Shown here piece by piece: positions 23,543 to 32,286 of a DNA stretch of 36,937 bases. The first letter of the stretch is position 1; each line of letters opens with the position of its first letter. The stretch comes from Ruminococcus sp. UBA1780 (GTDB lineage Bacteria; Bacillota; Clostridia; Oscillospirales; Ruminococcaceae): NCBI GenBank assembly GCA_002315235.1, contig DCGK01000114.1:5630-42566 (forward strand), given 5' to 3'. Under the pieces are notes generated by a model. That model was given only the letters and a program-made list of their open reading frames with translations, did no database searches and was not told where the DNA came from. A program made the position numbers and the translations under genes.

Positions 23543-24715
23543 TCAGAACTTAATTAACTTAATCTCAGTTTCTTCCACAGCCTTGTCTACCATTTTGGAG
23601 AAATCAAACGAATTCTGCGCATTTTCTATCTCTTCAACTGTTGGTTTTGTCTTAGGGTGCTTTGGTGTAAATACTGTGCAGCAGTCTTCGTATGGCTGGA
23701 TAGAAATATCAAATGTGTCAATTTTTCTTGAAATTTCAATTATCTCTGTCTTGTCCATACCAATACACGGTCTGAACACCGGCATTCTGCATACAGCGTC
23801 CGTACATGCAATAGCCTTGAGTGTCTGGCTTGCTACCTGACCGACGCTTTCGCCTGTGATAAGAGCAAGGCATTCATCCCTGTCAGCAAGCCTCTGAGCG
23901 ATTTCCATCATAAGTCTTCTCATTATAATAGTAAAATATTCCTCAGGACAGTTATCCTTGATTGCTTCCTGAATTTCTGTGAAAGGAACACAAAAAAATG
24001 CTATGTTGCCACAGTATCCTGTGAGCTTTTCACAAAGCTGTTCAACCTTGATGCGTGCCCTTTCAGATGTGTACGGAGGACTTACAAAATGAACCGCGCT
24101 TATATGAATACCACGCTTTGCCATCATGTATCCTGCAACAGGACTGTCAATACCGCCTGAAACAAGAAGCATAGCCTTGCCTGAACTGCCTACAGGAAGA
24201 CCGCCGGCACCCTGAATCTTAACAGCATGAACATAGGCGTTTGTGTCTCTGATTTCAACTGTAACGGTTACTTCAGGATTTTTTACGTCAACGCTGAGGT
24301 TAGGAAATTTTTCAAGAAGTCTTCCGCCGAGTTCAGCGCATATTTCAGGTGACTTCATAGGGAAACGTTTGTCTGCTCTTTTGGCTTCAACCTTGAATGT
24401 ACGGGCATACGAAAGTGTATCCTCAAGATATGAGTATGTTCCCTCGCAGATTTTTTCAAAATCCTTTTCCATAACTCCTGCCTTGCAGAGTGCAGCTATG
24501 CCGAATACCGTTCTGAGCTTTTCAAGTGCAGCGTCAAAATCAGCATTTTCATCCTGTGAATCCACATATATAGTAGACTGCTGTCTGTCGAGTTCAAATT
24601 TTCCAAGTGGTTCAAGACGTCTCTTCATGTTTTTCATGAGAAGATTCTCGAAAGTATTTTTATTGAGGCCCTTGAGGGCTATTTCGCCGTACTTGGCAAG
24701 GATTATTTCCTTCAT
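23543..24715 (-). CDS. thiI: tRNA 4-thiouridine synthase / sulfurtransferase ThiI
   Basis: ThiI adenylates U8 of tRNA and transfers sulfur to give 4-thiouridine; in some bacteria it also feeds thiamine synthesis. The 390 residues have an N-terminal ferredoxin-like part and THUMP domain (about 60-165), then the PP-loop ATPase domain with SGGIDSPVAG at 186-195. There is no C-terminal rhodanese domain, as in Bacillus-type ThiI, where a dedicated cysteine desulfurase supplies sulfur. That fits the neighbouring gene. AAGGAG lies nine bases before the ATG at 24715; upstream in-frame codons belong to the previous gene in another frame and are rejected. Confidence 0.95.
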   Translation of the reverse strand: MKEIILAKYGEIALKGLNKNTFENLLMKNMKRRLEPLGKFELDRQQSTIYVDSQDENADFDAALEKLRTVFGIAALCKAGVMEKDFEKICEGTYSYLEDTLSYARTFKVEAKRADKRFPMKSPEICAELGGRLLEKFPNLSVDVKNPEVTVTVEIRDTNAYVHAVKIQGAGGLPVGSSGKAMLLVSGGIDSPVAGYMMAKRGIHISAVHFVSPPYTSERARIKVEQLCEKLTGYCGNIAFFCVPFTEIQEAIKDNCPEEYFTIIMRRLMMEIAQRLADRDECLALITGESVGQVASQTLKAIACTDAVCRMPVFRPCIGMDKTEIIEISRKIDTFDISIQPYEDCCTVFTPKHPKTKPTVEEIENAQNSFDFSKMVDKAVEETEIKLIKF

Positions 24716-24737
24716 TATGACTTTCTCCTTATTAATG

Positions 24738-25865
24738 TTATCTTCTGAGCCGCTTCTGTGCTGCGGCAAGCGCATCTGCAAACCTGTCTATTTCGTCTGA
24801 AGTATTTTCATGAGTAAAGCTGATTCTGAGTGCACTGTCCTCAAGCTCCGGTCTGATGCCGAATTCGCCGAGAACTCCGCTCTTTGCACCCTTTGAGCAG
24901 GCTGAACCACTGGAAATGTATATCTCCATCTCTTCAAGAAAATGAAGTATTATTTCTGAACGTATTCCCTTTGCAGAAATATTAACTATGTATGGTACAG
25001 CATCCTCATGTGAATTAATAACTATGCCGTCCATAGCTTTCATTTTTTCTGTAAAATATTTTCTGAGGGCTTCAAGCTTTTCGGTTCTTTCTGCAAATGT
25101 ACCCGAAAGCAGTGAAACTGTCTCACCGAATCCGGCAATAAGAGGAACCGCTTCTGTACCGCCTCTCATGCTGTTTTCCTGTCTGCCCCCGAGATTCTGC
25201 TTAAGAAGGCGGATTCCCTTTCTAACATAAAGAGCACCTACGCCCTTCGGGCCATATATCTTGTGGGCACTCATGGAAATAAGGTCAGCCTTAAGGTCAT
25301 CCGGCTTAACCGGAATCTTCATAAATGCCTGAACAGCATCACAGTGAGTAACTGTATCACTGTACCGGCGTTTTATCTCTGTGAAAACCTTCTTTACAGG
25401 AAGAAGGGCACCGGTTTCATTATTGACCAGCATCATGCTTACAAGGCAGGTGTTTTCATCTGCTGCATTTATGAAATCAGCAGGACTGAACTCACCGTTT
25501 TCACGCGGTGAAATCCTCACAACCTCAAAACCTTCCTCCTCAAGTCTGCTGAATGCTTCCTTAACCGAAGAATGCTCAACAGTTGTTGTAATGACTTTTT
25601 TCTTTCTGCGGCCGTATGTGCCTGCCGCACCACGGATTGCAAGATTACTGCTTTCTGTTGCACCTGATGTAAAATACACTGTTTCCGGTGCAGTAACCAG
25701 TGCTCCTGCAATATTTTTTCTGGCCTGATCCATTATCTGCTGTGCTCTGAGTCCGAGTGTATGAAGTGAGGAAGGGTTTCCGAATGTATTCTCCATACAG
25801 TCGCAGACTGCTCTGACTACAGATTCTGCCGGCTTTGTTGTAGCGGCATTGTCAAAGTATATCAT
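24738..25865 (-). CDS. Cysteine desulfurase (NifS/NifZ-like) partner of ThiI
   Basis: This PLP enzyme takes sulfur from cysteine as a protein persulfide. The 375 residues carry the IscS/NifS layout: YFDNAATTKP at the start, SGATESSNLAI (67-77), EHSS with the PLP-stacking His, Lys202 in SMSAHKIYGPKG as Schiff-base lysine, and Cys323 in SSGSACSKG as persulfide site. It is 22 bases upstream of thiI in the same unit. This matches the nifZ-thiI pair known from Bacillus that makes 4-thiouridine without IscS, so its role is probably dedicated to ThiI rather than general Fe-S assembly. Confidence 0.93.
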   Translation of the reverse strand: MIYFDNAATTKPAESVVRAVCDCMENTFGNPSSLHTLGLRAQQIMDQARKNIAGALVTAPETVYFTSGATESSNLAIRGAAGTYGRRKKKVITTTVEHSSVKEAFSRLEEEGFEVVRISPRENGEFSPADFINAADENTCLVSMMLVNNETGALLPVKKVFTEIKRRYSDTVTHCDAVQAFMKIPVKPDDLKADLISMSAHKIYGPKGVGALYVRKGIRLLKQNLGGRQENSMRGGTEAVPLIAGFGETVSLLSGTFAERTEKLEALRKYFTEKMKAMDGIVINSHEDAVPYIVNISAKGIRSEIILHFLEEMEIYISSGSACSKGAKSGVLGEFGIRPELEDSALRISFTHENTSDEIDRFADALAAAQKRLRR

Positions 25866-25890
25866 GGTTTTATTATATTCATCCTTTGAA

Positions 25891-25970
25891 TTATAGTGAG
25901 CGTCATATTATGCTGAATGCAGTTGTTCAATGTATTCGCAGTAATTTTGACACGCACTATAATTATACCA
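25891..25970 (-). promoter_or_regulatory. Extended -10 promoter and structured leader of the desulfurase-thiI operon
   Basis: TGG-TATAAT (25962-25970) is an extended -10 box; a TTGACA further up is 23 bases away, too far for normal use. The transcript would begin near 25955. It enters a large imperfect inverted repeat whose 15-base arms (25948-25962 and 25891-25905) match at 12 positions (TTATAGTG...GTCA), with a smaller CTG-GAAT/ATTC-AG stem inside. The last 25 bases hold the ribosome site region. Confidence 0.5.
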
Positions 25971-26000
25971 TATATTCTCTCCGATTACTATGTCAATATA

Positions 26001-26034
26001 ACAAAAAAATATGCGTATAAAAACGCATATTTTT
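26001..26034 (-). terminator. Terminator of the two-component operon
   Basis: Stem AAAATATGCGT/ACGCATATTTT (about 26005-26034), six-base loop, followed by TTTTTTTG on the minus strand, directly after the response-regulator stop. Confidence 0.88.
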
Positions 26035-26043
26035 AAAGAAATA

Positions 26044-26691
26044 CTATATTATATTGTTCTTTACAGCATATACGGCAAGCTGCGTACGGTCCTTCAGGCC
26101 AAGCTTGTCAAGCATTCTGGATATATTGTTTCTTACTGTTCCTTCAGCAAGAAAAAGCTTTGACGCTATATTTTTGTTATCCAGCCCCTCTGCAATCAGA
26201 ATCATTATTTCAGTCTCTCTCGGAGTAAGGTCTGCTGCTGCCTCAGAATTTGCACAGGTGTTTGCTTTCGGAGATTCGGTAATTTTTTTCTGAATACCGC
26301 TGTAGACATTCGGACCGAATACATTTATACCACTGCTGACAGCCTTTACTGACTGAATAATCTTCTGCCCGTCCATTTCCTTCAGTATGTATCCGTCAGC
26401 ACCGCTCTGCATCGCCTCTGCAACGGTTTCCTCATCATCAAAGGTTGTGAGAACCAGAACCCTGGTATCCGGATAGGCTTCCTTGATTTTTGCCGTACCG
26501 TATGCCCCGTCAAAATCAGGCATTCTCATATCCATAAGCACAACATCCGGCCTGTGCTCTCCGCACAGCTCAAAAGCTTCCTTTCCGTTTGATGCAAGTG
26601 CGCATATTTTTATTTCACTGTCCTGTTCAAGTATAACCTGTATCCCCTGTCTGAGTATACTGAGGTCATCAGCTATTATTACTTTTATCAC
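26044..26691 (-). CDS. NarL/LuxR-family response regulator
   Basis: The 215-residue transcription factor has a receiver domain (1-120) with acidic pocket DD at 8-9, phospho-acceptor Asp54 in VLMDMRMPDFDG, Thr in VLTTFDDEET and Lys in YILKEMDG. A LuxR-type helix-turn-helix follows (about 149-210), with LTPRETEIMILIAEGLDNK and AEGTVRNNISRMLDKLGL. Its start overlaps the kinase stop by four bases (ATGA), so the two are coupled. Targets are unknown; candidates with ordered repeat sites nearby are its own operon (28459-28493) and the Tad promoter (36634-36673). Confidence 0.93.
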   Translation of the reverse strand: MIKVIIADDLSILRQGIQVILEQDSEIKICALASNGKEAFELCGEHRPDVVLMDMRMPDFDGAYGTAKIKEAYPDTRVLVLTTFDDEETVAEAMQSGADGYILKEMDGQKIIQSVKAVSSGINVFGPNVYSGIQKKITESPKANTCANSEAAADLTPRETEIMILIAEGLDNKNIASKLFLAEGTVRNNISRMLDKLGLKDRTQLAVYAVKNNII

Positions 26692-28292
26692 ATTTTCTCC
26701 TCCAGTGGAATTTTTATTGCCGTGGTAAATCCGTTGCCCTCGCTGGACATAAAGCTTACCGTCCCGCCGATCTCCCTTATTCTGTTTTCTATGCCTGAAA
26801 GGCCGTTGCCTTCATGTATTTCACTGCATCCGCAGCCATTGTCAAATATATAGACTTCAAGTGAGCTTTCAAGGAACTTCACAACTATATCTATTCTGTC
26901 CGCGCCTGAATATCTTAAGCTGTTTGTGATTGATTCACGGCAGCATCTGCACACTGCAGCGGAACAGAAAAGATACTTTTCAGTTTCCTCGCCCTGTACG
27001 CACACTTCACATTCAGTACCCCTGACACTGTCCGCCAGAAGCTTTATTCCGTCGGTAATGCCTGTGTAGGACTGCTTCTTCATATTGTTTATAGCCATAC
27101 GAAGTGTGGAAATACCGGCCGTTGCTTCAGTTGAAATATGCTCAACGTATTCCATTGCCTCATCAGGCATATCCGGAAACTTGATTCTGAGAATATTTGC
27201 CGCTGAATTAATCATTGTAAGAGTATGACCTGCGGTATCATGAACCTCCTGGGCTATTCTGTTTCTTTCCTTTTCAACTGCAATCTCTTCGTTTGCGGTA
27301 TTGAGCTTTCTGGTTTTTTCGATAAGCTCATGGTATTTTGTGATATCCGTCATGATAAATGCTGCAGCCATGATGTTTTCACCGTCAAAATGATTGTAGC
27401 GTCTTATGTTGATCCTGCGTCCGTTAAGGTTTACCTCAGCTTCACTGAATCCGTCATTTTTCTTTGCTGAAAACCCGCTGTCATCAACAACTGCGTATAT
27501 ATCATCAGGAGCAGAAATCTCACCAGCATATTCCTTTGCGGTTTCGTTTATATATGTGATGCTGCCAAGTCCGTCGGCTATGATGATACCGCCCGGCACG
27601 TTACGGAAGATATTCGGAAACGTCATATAGTTTACATCAAGAAAATCATATTTGTATACGGCCAGAAGAATGAATATACTCGTAAGGCTGAATCCGAACG
27701 GTGTCGGGTCAAATCTTTCAGGTGTTACTCCGGCTATGAAGAATATATTCAGCACAGTCGGCACAATTACAGAAAGTGCGATAAATACCGCCTGTCTTCT
27801 TGAAAATCTTCTTTCGACAAAGGACTTGCGGTAAATTACTGCAATGCCGGCAAGGATGCAGGCATAGGTGAAAAATACATTTTCATAGAACAGAGGACCA
27901 TGCACTATGGCATCTGTCGAAAGCTCAGTATAGTACATGTGATGAAGCGGATTTGTCACCACAGCGGCATAGTTCAGAACTGACAGTACATACGGAAGGT
28001 GATGAATAAAATGTTTCCTGCCTCCTGCACGGTAAAGAACCGAAAAATGAACCCACGACGAACCTATAAAGCAGACCCCGAGGTTTCCGATCAGATAGCA
28101 TATGTACAGCTGAAAGCTGCTGGTTACTGTCAGATCTGCAATCTTGGAGGCAGACCATATTATGATAAGTGTCTGACACATCATAAAAACGAGCTTAACC
28201 CGTTCTTTTTTTGCACGGAATGCCAGCCACACGATACTTGTTGCCATTCCCATAAGGGAGATTATATGAAGAAAAACATATATTATGTTCAT
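26688..28292 (-). CDS. 7TM-PAS sensor histidine kinase (HisKA_3 type)
   Basis: The 534-residue kinase has an N-terminal block of about seven membrane helices (1-220), of the histidine-kinase 7TM type in which one segment reads FIGSSWVHFSVLY. A PAS domain follows (about 225-320, IIADGLGSITYINETA). The dimerisation helix carries His351 in RNRIAQEVHDTAGHTL. A GHKL ATPase domain has N-box SITNSLRYSGADRI, and DNGCGCSEI and NGLSGIENRI. This is the LiaS/DesK-like HisKA_3 class that pairs with NarL-type regulators, as here. ATG at 28292 is chosen because CGGAGG stands seven bases upstream. The signal is unknown; 7TM-PAS kinases often sense membrane or small-molecule cues. Confidence 0.93.
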   Translation of the reverse strand: MNIIYVFLHIISLMGMATSIVWLAFRAKKERVKLVFMMCQTLIIIWSASKIADLTVTSSFQLYICYLIGNLGVCFIGSSWVHFSVLYRAGGRKHFIHHLPYVLSVLNYAAVVTNPLHHMYYTELSTDAIVHGPLFYENVFFTYACILAGIAVIYRKSFVERRFSRRQAVFIALSVIVPTVLNIFFIAGVTPERFDPTPFGFSLTSIFILLAVYKYDFLDVNYMTFPNIFRNVPGGIIIADGLGSITYINETAKEYAGEISAPDDIYAVVDDSGFSAKKNDGFSEAEVNLNGRRINIRRYNHFDGENIMAAAFIMTDITKYHELIEKTRKLNTANEEIAVEKERNRIAQEVHDTAGHTLTMINSAANILRIKFPDMPDEAMEYVEHISTEATAGISTLRMAINNMKKQSYTGITDGIKLLADSVRGTECEVCVQGEETEKYLFCSAAVCRCCRESITNSLRYSGADRIDIVVKFLESSLEVYIFDNGCGCSEIHEGNGLSGIENRIREIGGTVSFMSSEGNGFTTAIKIPLEEKM

Positions 28293-28311
28293 TATTATGC
28301 CTCCGTATAAA

Positions 28312-28340
28312 ATTATACACTTTTTCAGTGAATTATTCAA
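28312..28340 (-). promoter_or_regulatory. Promoter of the two-component operon
   Basis: TTGAAT (28335-28340), 17-base spacer, TATAAT (28312-28317). The predicted start near 28305 leaves a very short leader that begins at the ribosome site. Confidence 0.8.
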
Positions 28341-28372
28341 GAAAAAAGCGGAGAACGCCATGTCCTCCGCTT
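28341..28372 (-). terminator. Terminator upstream of the two-component promoter
   Basis: Eight-bp stem AAGCGGAG/CTCCGCTT (28346-28372) followed by TTTTTTC on the minus strand. It stops transcription arriving from the Tad operon; its T-run abuts the -35 box of the kinase promoter. Confidence 0.85.
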
Positions 28373-28458
28373 CTCTCTATAACGCTTTTGTTCTACATAT
28401 ATCTATTCTCTGTCTTATTATAAATATATTGTAGCACAAATTTTTATTTATGTGAATA

Positions 28459-28493
28459 TGTCAAATGTCACTGGCAGCAGTGACATTTGTCAC
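28459..28493. promoter_or_regulatory. Operator-like cluster of four TGTCA half-sites
   Basis: A perfect 11-bp inverted repeat AAATGTCACTG-GCAG-CAGTGACATTT (28463-28488) is flanked by another TGTCA on the left (28459) and TGTCAC on the right (28488-28493). This gives four half-sites, two in each possible dyad. It sits about 120 bp upstream of the kinase -35 box and just downstream of the Tad operon's last gene. It may be a regulator-binding site, or a hairpin in the 3' end of the Tad transcript. Confidence 0.5.
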
Positions 28494-28513
28494 TTTTTCA
28501 ACAATCTTTCAAC

Positions 28514-28551
28514 AATCAGGAAGTACAGTACATACCCTGCACTTCCTGATT
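28514..28551 (-). terminator. Probable 3'-end hairpin of the Tad operon
   Basis: Eleven-bp perfect stem AATCAGGAAGT/ACTTCCTGATT with a 16-base loop, 28 bases after the last Tad-operon stop. The following T-run is weak (TTGTTG), so the stronger hairpin at 28341-28372 may act as back-up. Confidence 0.5.
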
Positions 28552-28579
28552 TCGCAGACAGCCGGTGTTTCCGTAAAAT

Positions 28580-29761
28580 TCATCTGTATACCTCAAGCGT
28601 GATTACCCTCCAGCGGTCATCCTCCTTTACAACCGCTCTTCCGTTTTCTGAAAAATCACTGACTTCATCAAAATATGCATCAATCACCACATTTCCGTTT
28701 TCGTCCTCGTATCCCCACGAATCACCGAAAGCCACCGGTGAAAGACCGCAGGAGTAGATTTTTCCGTACTCACTGACTCTGCCGTCCGTTCCGATAATAA
28801 CCTCTCTGCCGTTCTTCAATGCTCTGACAAGCCCGCTGTGAACACAGAATCCATATTCATCAGTAATGATTTCATCATATTCAAATCCGGTTATACACTT
28901 AAGTTCAGGACTGACAAGAGCCCATTTTCCATCTTTTTTTACTGCAGCCACATTTTCCGAAAACGAACCTGCATAATCATATCTTTCCGGCCTTTCATTG
29001 TAGTCAGTATCAGTATATCCGTATTTTCCGTCACAGCAGAAAGGCGCAAGTCCTGAACTGTACGCACCAAGCCAGGTGTATTTTTCTGAAGGAACTGACC
29101 TTACCTGTCCGGATTCGTTTATAAAGCACCACACTCCGTCAGAACACACCGGAAGAATATCCTCATCCGCGTTGTAGGCGCCGACAGCATCGTATTCAGG
29201 CAGAATATAAAAACGGCCGTCCTCATCTGCAAGCCCCCACTTCTTACCGTCGCACGCAGCAAAATATTCGCCGTAAAACGGCCCGGCATCTGAATACCCT
29301 TTATATCCGGTCTGAAATCTTCCTGTAATTTCAGACATCATATCTTCTGTTTTTTCACTTCTGCATTTTTCCGGAATGCATTCAAGAAGCTCCCTGGCCT
29401 TTGCCGCATCACCCGTGTCAAGATAATATCCGCACATAAGAAGCCACGGGCTGTCATTTCCGCTGCGCAGGTCAGCAGCCCGGCGGCAGTATCTGAGAAA
29501 AAGTCTTCCCTCATCACACCTGAGATAGTTTTCAGCGGCGTGAATCAGGACATCCTCGTCATCAGGCCTGATTTCTGCAGCGGCTGCATAGCATTCAGCC
29601 GCGGTAATGTAAGCCTGTTTCTGCTCGTTTATCTGCGCCTTCTGAATAAATGCTGAAAATCTGATTTCATCCGTTCCAGCTGTCCCAAGTGCCTTCATCC
29701 ATGAAAATGCCGTTAGTACCGCCAGCAGTGCAGGATAAACAAATAACCGTAATTTTTTCAT
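28580..29761 (-). CDS. TPR and WG-repeat protein encoded at the end of the Tad operon
   Basis: The 393-residue protein starts with a basic residue pair and a membrane helix or uncleaved signal (about 5-22). Helical TPR-like repeats follow (about 35-140, AYITAAECYAAAAEIRPDDEDV, shown here only as AAECYAAAAEIRPDD). Residues about 160-390 are WG-type beta repeats, with KKWGLADEDGRFYILPEYD, KYGYTDTDYNERP, KWALVSPELKCI and SWGYEDENGNVVI. WG repeats mediate protein contacts at cell surfaces. The ATG at 29761 has GAGGCGG before it and lies seven bases after tadV. The TPR part might replace the TadD lipoprotein of Gram-negative Tad systems. That is inference. Confidence 0.8.
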   Translation of the reverse strand: MKKLRLFVYPALLAVLTAFSWMKALGTAGTDEIRFSAFIQKAQINEQKQAYITAAECYAAAAEIRPDDEDVLIHAAENYLRCDEGRLFLRYCRRAADLRSGNDSPWLLMCGYYLDTGDAAKARELLECIPEKCRSEKTEDMMSEITGRFQTGYKGYSDAGPFYGEYFAACDGKKWGLADEDGRFYILPEYDAVGAYNADEDILPVCSDGVWCFINESGQVRSVPSEKYTWLGAYSSGLAPFCCDGKYGYTDTDYNERPERYDYAGSFSENVAAVKKDGKWALVSPELKCITGFEYDEIITDEYGFCVHSGLVRALKNGREVIIGTDGRVSEYGKIYSCGLSPVAFGDSWGYEDENGNVVIDAYFDEVSDFSENGRAVVKEDDRWRVITLEVYR

Positions 29762-29768
29762 AACCGCC

Positions 29769-30401
29769 TCACATTCCGCTAAGAACATACAGCATTGTCC
29801 CCGCATACGCAAACGGAGCCATCGGAATACAGTCCCTGTGACTGCATTTTCTGAAAATCAGGAGGAATATTCCACATACACAGCAGAAAACCGTTGAATA
29901 AACAAGGATGTCCATCATGGCAAATCCTCCTGTAAAATATCCTATTACGGCAAACATTTTCACATCACCGGCACCTATGCCCCTGCCTGAAATCACATAC
30001 ACAAGTCCTGTAATGAATCCTCCTGCGGCAAGACCTGCAAGCGAATGGGCGAAAAGCTCAGCTGTACGTCCTTCGCACAATCCCTGAACAAGTATAAACA
30101 GTGTTCTTGCAGCTGCCGCTCCTGCAGCATATATATTCGGAATCTTCCTGTGTCTTATATCAATGACACCAAGCAGAAATATAAAGTTTACCGCAAACAG
30201 CATGCTTACAGCATTTATAATTCCGTACTCCTCAGAAGCATGAACTGTCAGCATATCAGCCGCAAGATACACAGCAAGTGATACTGCAAACCAGAACCTT
30301 CTGCTTCCTTTCATTTTTTCCTCTCCGGGAATATCCTTAAGGACTGTAAACCCGGCTGCAGACAAAACTGCTGCAGCTGCTGCCGTTATAATCATTTTCA
30401 T
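29769..30401 (-). CDS. tadV: Prepilin peptidase TadV/CpaA (A24 family)
   Basis: The 210-residue polytopic aspartyl protease has no N-terminal zinc domain or methylase region, the reduced form usual for TadV. Active-site motifs are GVIDIRHRKIPN and GIGAGDVKMFA, providing the Asp pair and the canonical GxGD that the PilD of this window lacks. It should process the Flp1-like pilin and the TadE-like pseudopilins encoded just upstream. It begins two bases after the second TadE-like gene, with AAAGGA in that gene's tail, so expression is coupled. Confidence 0.93.
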   Translation of the reverse strand: MKMIITAAAAAVLSAAGFTVLKDIPGEEKMKGSRRFWFAVSLAVYLAADMLTVHASEEYGIINAVSMLFAVNFIFLLGVIDIRHRKIPNIYAAGAAAARTLFILVQGLCEGRTAELFAHSLAGLAAGGFITGLVYVISGRGIGAGDVKMFAVIGYFTGGFAMMDILVYSTVFCCVCGIFLLIFRKCSHRDCIPMAPFAYAGTMLYVLSGM

Positions 30402-30403
30402 AT

Positions 30404-31570
30404 TTATTTTTTCCTTTCAGACTGCTGATTTTCTTCCCTTATCCCCGGAAATGCCCTGTCACGGTATTCATACCTGACGGATACACCTGTATTTTCAAGC
30501 ACTCCGGCTGCCGCATTTTCAAGAGCAGCGCTTATTGCTGCATTTTCATGTGCCTCTTCAGGAACGACAATAACAAGCTCTCCGCGTGCATCTTTTCTGT
30601 GGTCAGGAATATGTACTCCGTTTTTCTCGCTCTGAAGAGAACCGCCCTTTGTTTCGATGCACTCATTCAGTTTCTTTGCATATCCTTCCAGTTTATCCTG
30701 CAGCGCCTGCCCCCTGACGGAATAGTCAGACGGGTCAGTACTTCCGGGAACACTGCATCCGGAATAGGTTGAGGCAAAAACATTAAGCGAATATATCATC
30801 GAATATTTTCCGCCCCTGCAAAGGTCAATGCCCTTTCCTCCTTTTACCGCATCCATTATATTTTCAGACTTTATTTCCTCAGTAAATGCCTTCCCACGCT
30901 CAAATGATGTCAGATTCCATCTGGAAGTTTCAATTACTCCTGCAGCCTCCCTTTCACCTGTCATCCATGCAGATGAAACAGCGGTATTTCTCATAGTAAG
31001 TGAAATTCCGTTTTTACCGAACAGTCCGCAGGTACGAAGCTTCACCTTATAAACTGCAACAATCTCAATCTTTTTTCCGTCTCTCAGAAGCGAGGAATAA
31101 TGAAAATCTATATCATCCAGCGTTATTCCGGCCAGATTTAAAAAATATTCATCAGCTGTTTCCCTGTTTTCCGCAATACATCCCGAAAACACAGCTCTGA
31201 CAAGCGGATCACAGAGCATTCCGCTGAGCGAAACATTTCCCGAAAGAGCATCAGCCAGCTCCGCAAGACACGAGCCTGAATCACTTTCACCTGCGTCTCC
31301 GCCCTTTACATCCGAAAATCCGGCAAGTCTGTCAATGGCTTCACCGGCTGTTACTCCGGCCTTCTTTACATACTCCGTCAGAGAAAGCCTCTCAGCAGCA
31401 TAGCAGTATCTGGATATTTCAGATGCTGTTCTGCTGATTCCGTTCTGCACCGCACTTTCAGTTCTTACCGCATAAACAAGGGAAAGTATGCACAGATATC
31501 CAAGTATAAATATTGTCAGCGCCAGTGACGCTTCTATTGTCACAGACCCGTAAATCCGCTTTCTTTTCAT
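30404..31570 (-). CDS. TadE-like pseudopilin, long form
   Basis: The 388-residue protein has the TadE-type N-terminus: basic MKRKRIYG, then SVTIEASLALTIFILGYLC with the conserved Glu five residues after the Gly cleavage point. The remaining 350 residues are extracytoplasmic and polar with several Cys and no recognised domain. Typical TadE is about 200 residues, so this one is extended and resembles TadF/G-like or Firmicutes-specific surface pseudopilins. Its ATG overlaps the stop of the preceding TadE-like gene by four bases. Confidence 0.78.
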   Translation of the reverse strand: MKRKRIYGSVTIEASLALTIFILGYLCILSLVYAVRTESAVQNGISRTASEISRYCYAAERLSLTEYVKKAGVTAGEAIDRLAGFSDVKGGDAGESDSGSCLAELADALSGNVSLSGMLCDPLVRAVFSGCIAENRETADEYFLNLAGITLDDIDFHYSSLLRDGKKIEIVAVYKVKLRTCGLFGKNGISLTMRNTAVSSAWMTGEREAAGVIETSRWNLTSFERGKAFTEEIKSENIMDAVKGGKGIDLCRGGKYSMIYSLNVFASTYSGCSVPGSTDPSDYSVRGQALQDKLEGYAKKLNECIETKGGSLQSEKNGVHIPDHRKDARGELVIVVPEEAHENAAISAALENAAAGVLENTGVSVRYEYRDRAFPGIREENQQSERKK

Positions 31571-32286
31571 ATTTCCGGCCCTGTACGCTTTCTGCCTGCA
31601 AATTTCGAACGCAGTCCTGCAAGCTTTTCTGTAATACCGGTTCTGCTGCCAAGTATTTCAGCCGCTCTGAATGTAAGATCCGTATTTCTGACAAACTCAG
31701 CCGGATCAGAAGTTACCGCAGAGGCATTTACGGTTATTTTCATATCATTTCCTGCACCCACAGACTTAAGAATTCCGGGCAAACGAATGTCTTTTTCAAT
31801 ACTTACATCCACCCGCCTGTCAAACATTCTCCGGTTCACGCTGACGGTACACCCGGCATCAGACGGAACAAAGAGTCCGTCTGACACATATTTCATGGTG
31901 TTTTCCGTAAACCTGTCGTCAACACTTCCGTTCACAAGATATCTGTACGGACTTCCTTCGGAATATGCCTTACTGACATGATTTCTGTCCGGTTTTACGT
32001 CACCGGCTCTGAATCCGGTATGCGTATATATGTCACCAAGCTCATCATATCCTGTGAACACCAGAGTTTTCGAAGCTAACGAAGCAACTGACCTTGCCCT
32101 GTCATTAAGATATGACACCTCAAAAATATACATTCCGATGTACACAAGGGCAATGACCGTCAGAACCACAACCGGATAAATAACCGAAGCCTCAATAACG
32201 GAAACAGCACCTTTTTCGCTGTGCAGAAAGTTATCAGATACTTTTGACTGAACTTTGAATTCTTTTAAATATTGTTTCAATAACAT
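31567..32286 (-). CDS. TadE-like pseudopilin
   Basis: This product of about 240 residues has a cytoplasmic start of some 26 residues, then KGAVSVIEASVIYPVVVL and a hydrophobic helix, the TadE pattern with Gly cleavage site and Glu. The extracytoplasmic part has no known domain. The start is uncertain. ATG at 32286 lies within the end of the pilin gene upstream, giving a 53-bp overlap with AAGGA 11 bases before it; an upstream TTG at 32316 is less likely. The long overlap would couple its translation to the pilin gene. Confidence 0.75.
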   Translation of the reverse strand: MLLKQYLKEFKVQSKVSDNFLHSEKGAVSVIEASVIYPVVVLTVIALVYIGMYIFEVSYLNDRARSVASLASKTLVFTGYDELGDIYTHTGFRAGDVKPDRNHVSKAYSEGSPYRYLVNGSVDDRFTENTMKYVSDGLFVPSDAGCTVSVNRRMFDRRVDVSIEKDIRLPGILKSVGAGNDMKITVNASAVTSDPAEFVRNTDLTFRAAEILGSRTGITEKLAGLRSKFAGRKRTGPEI

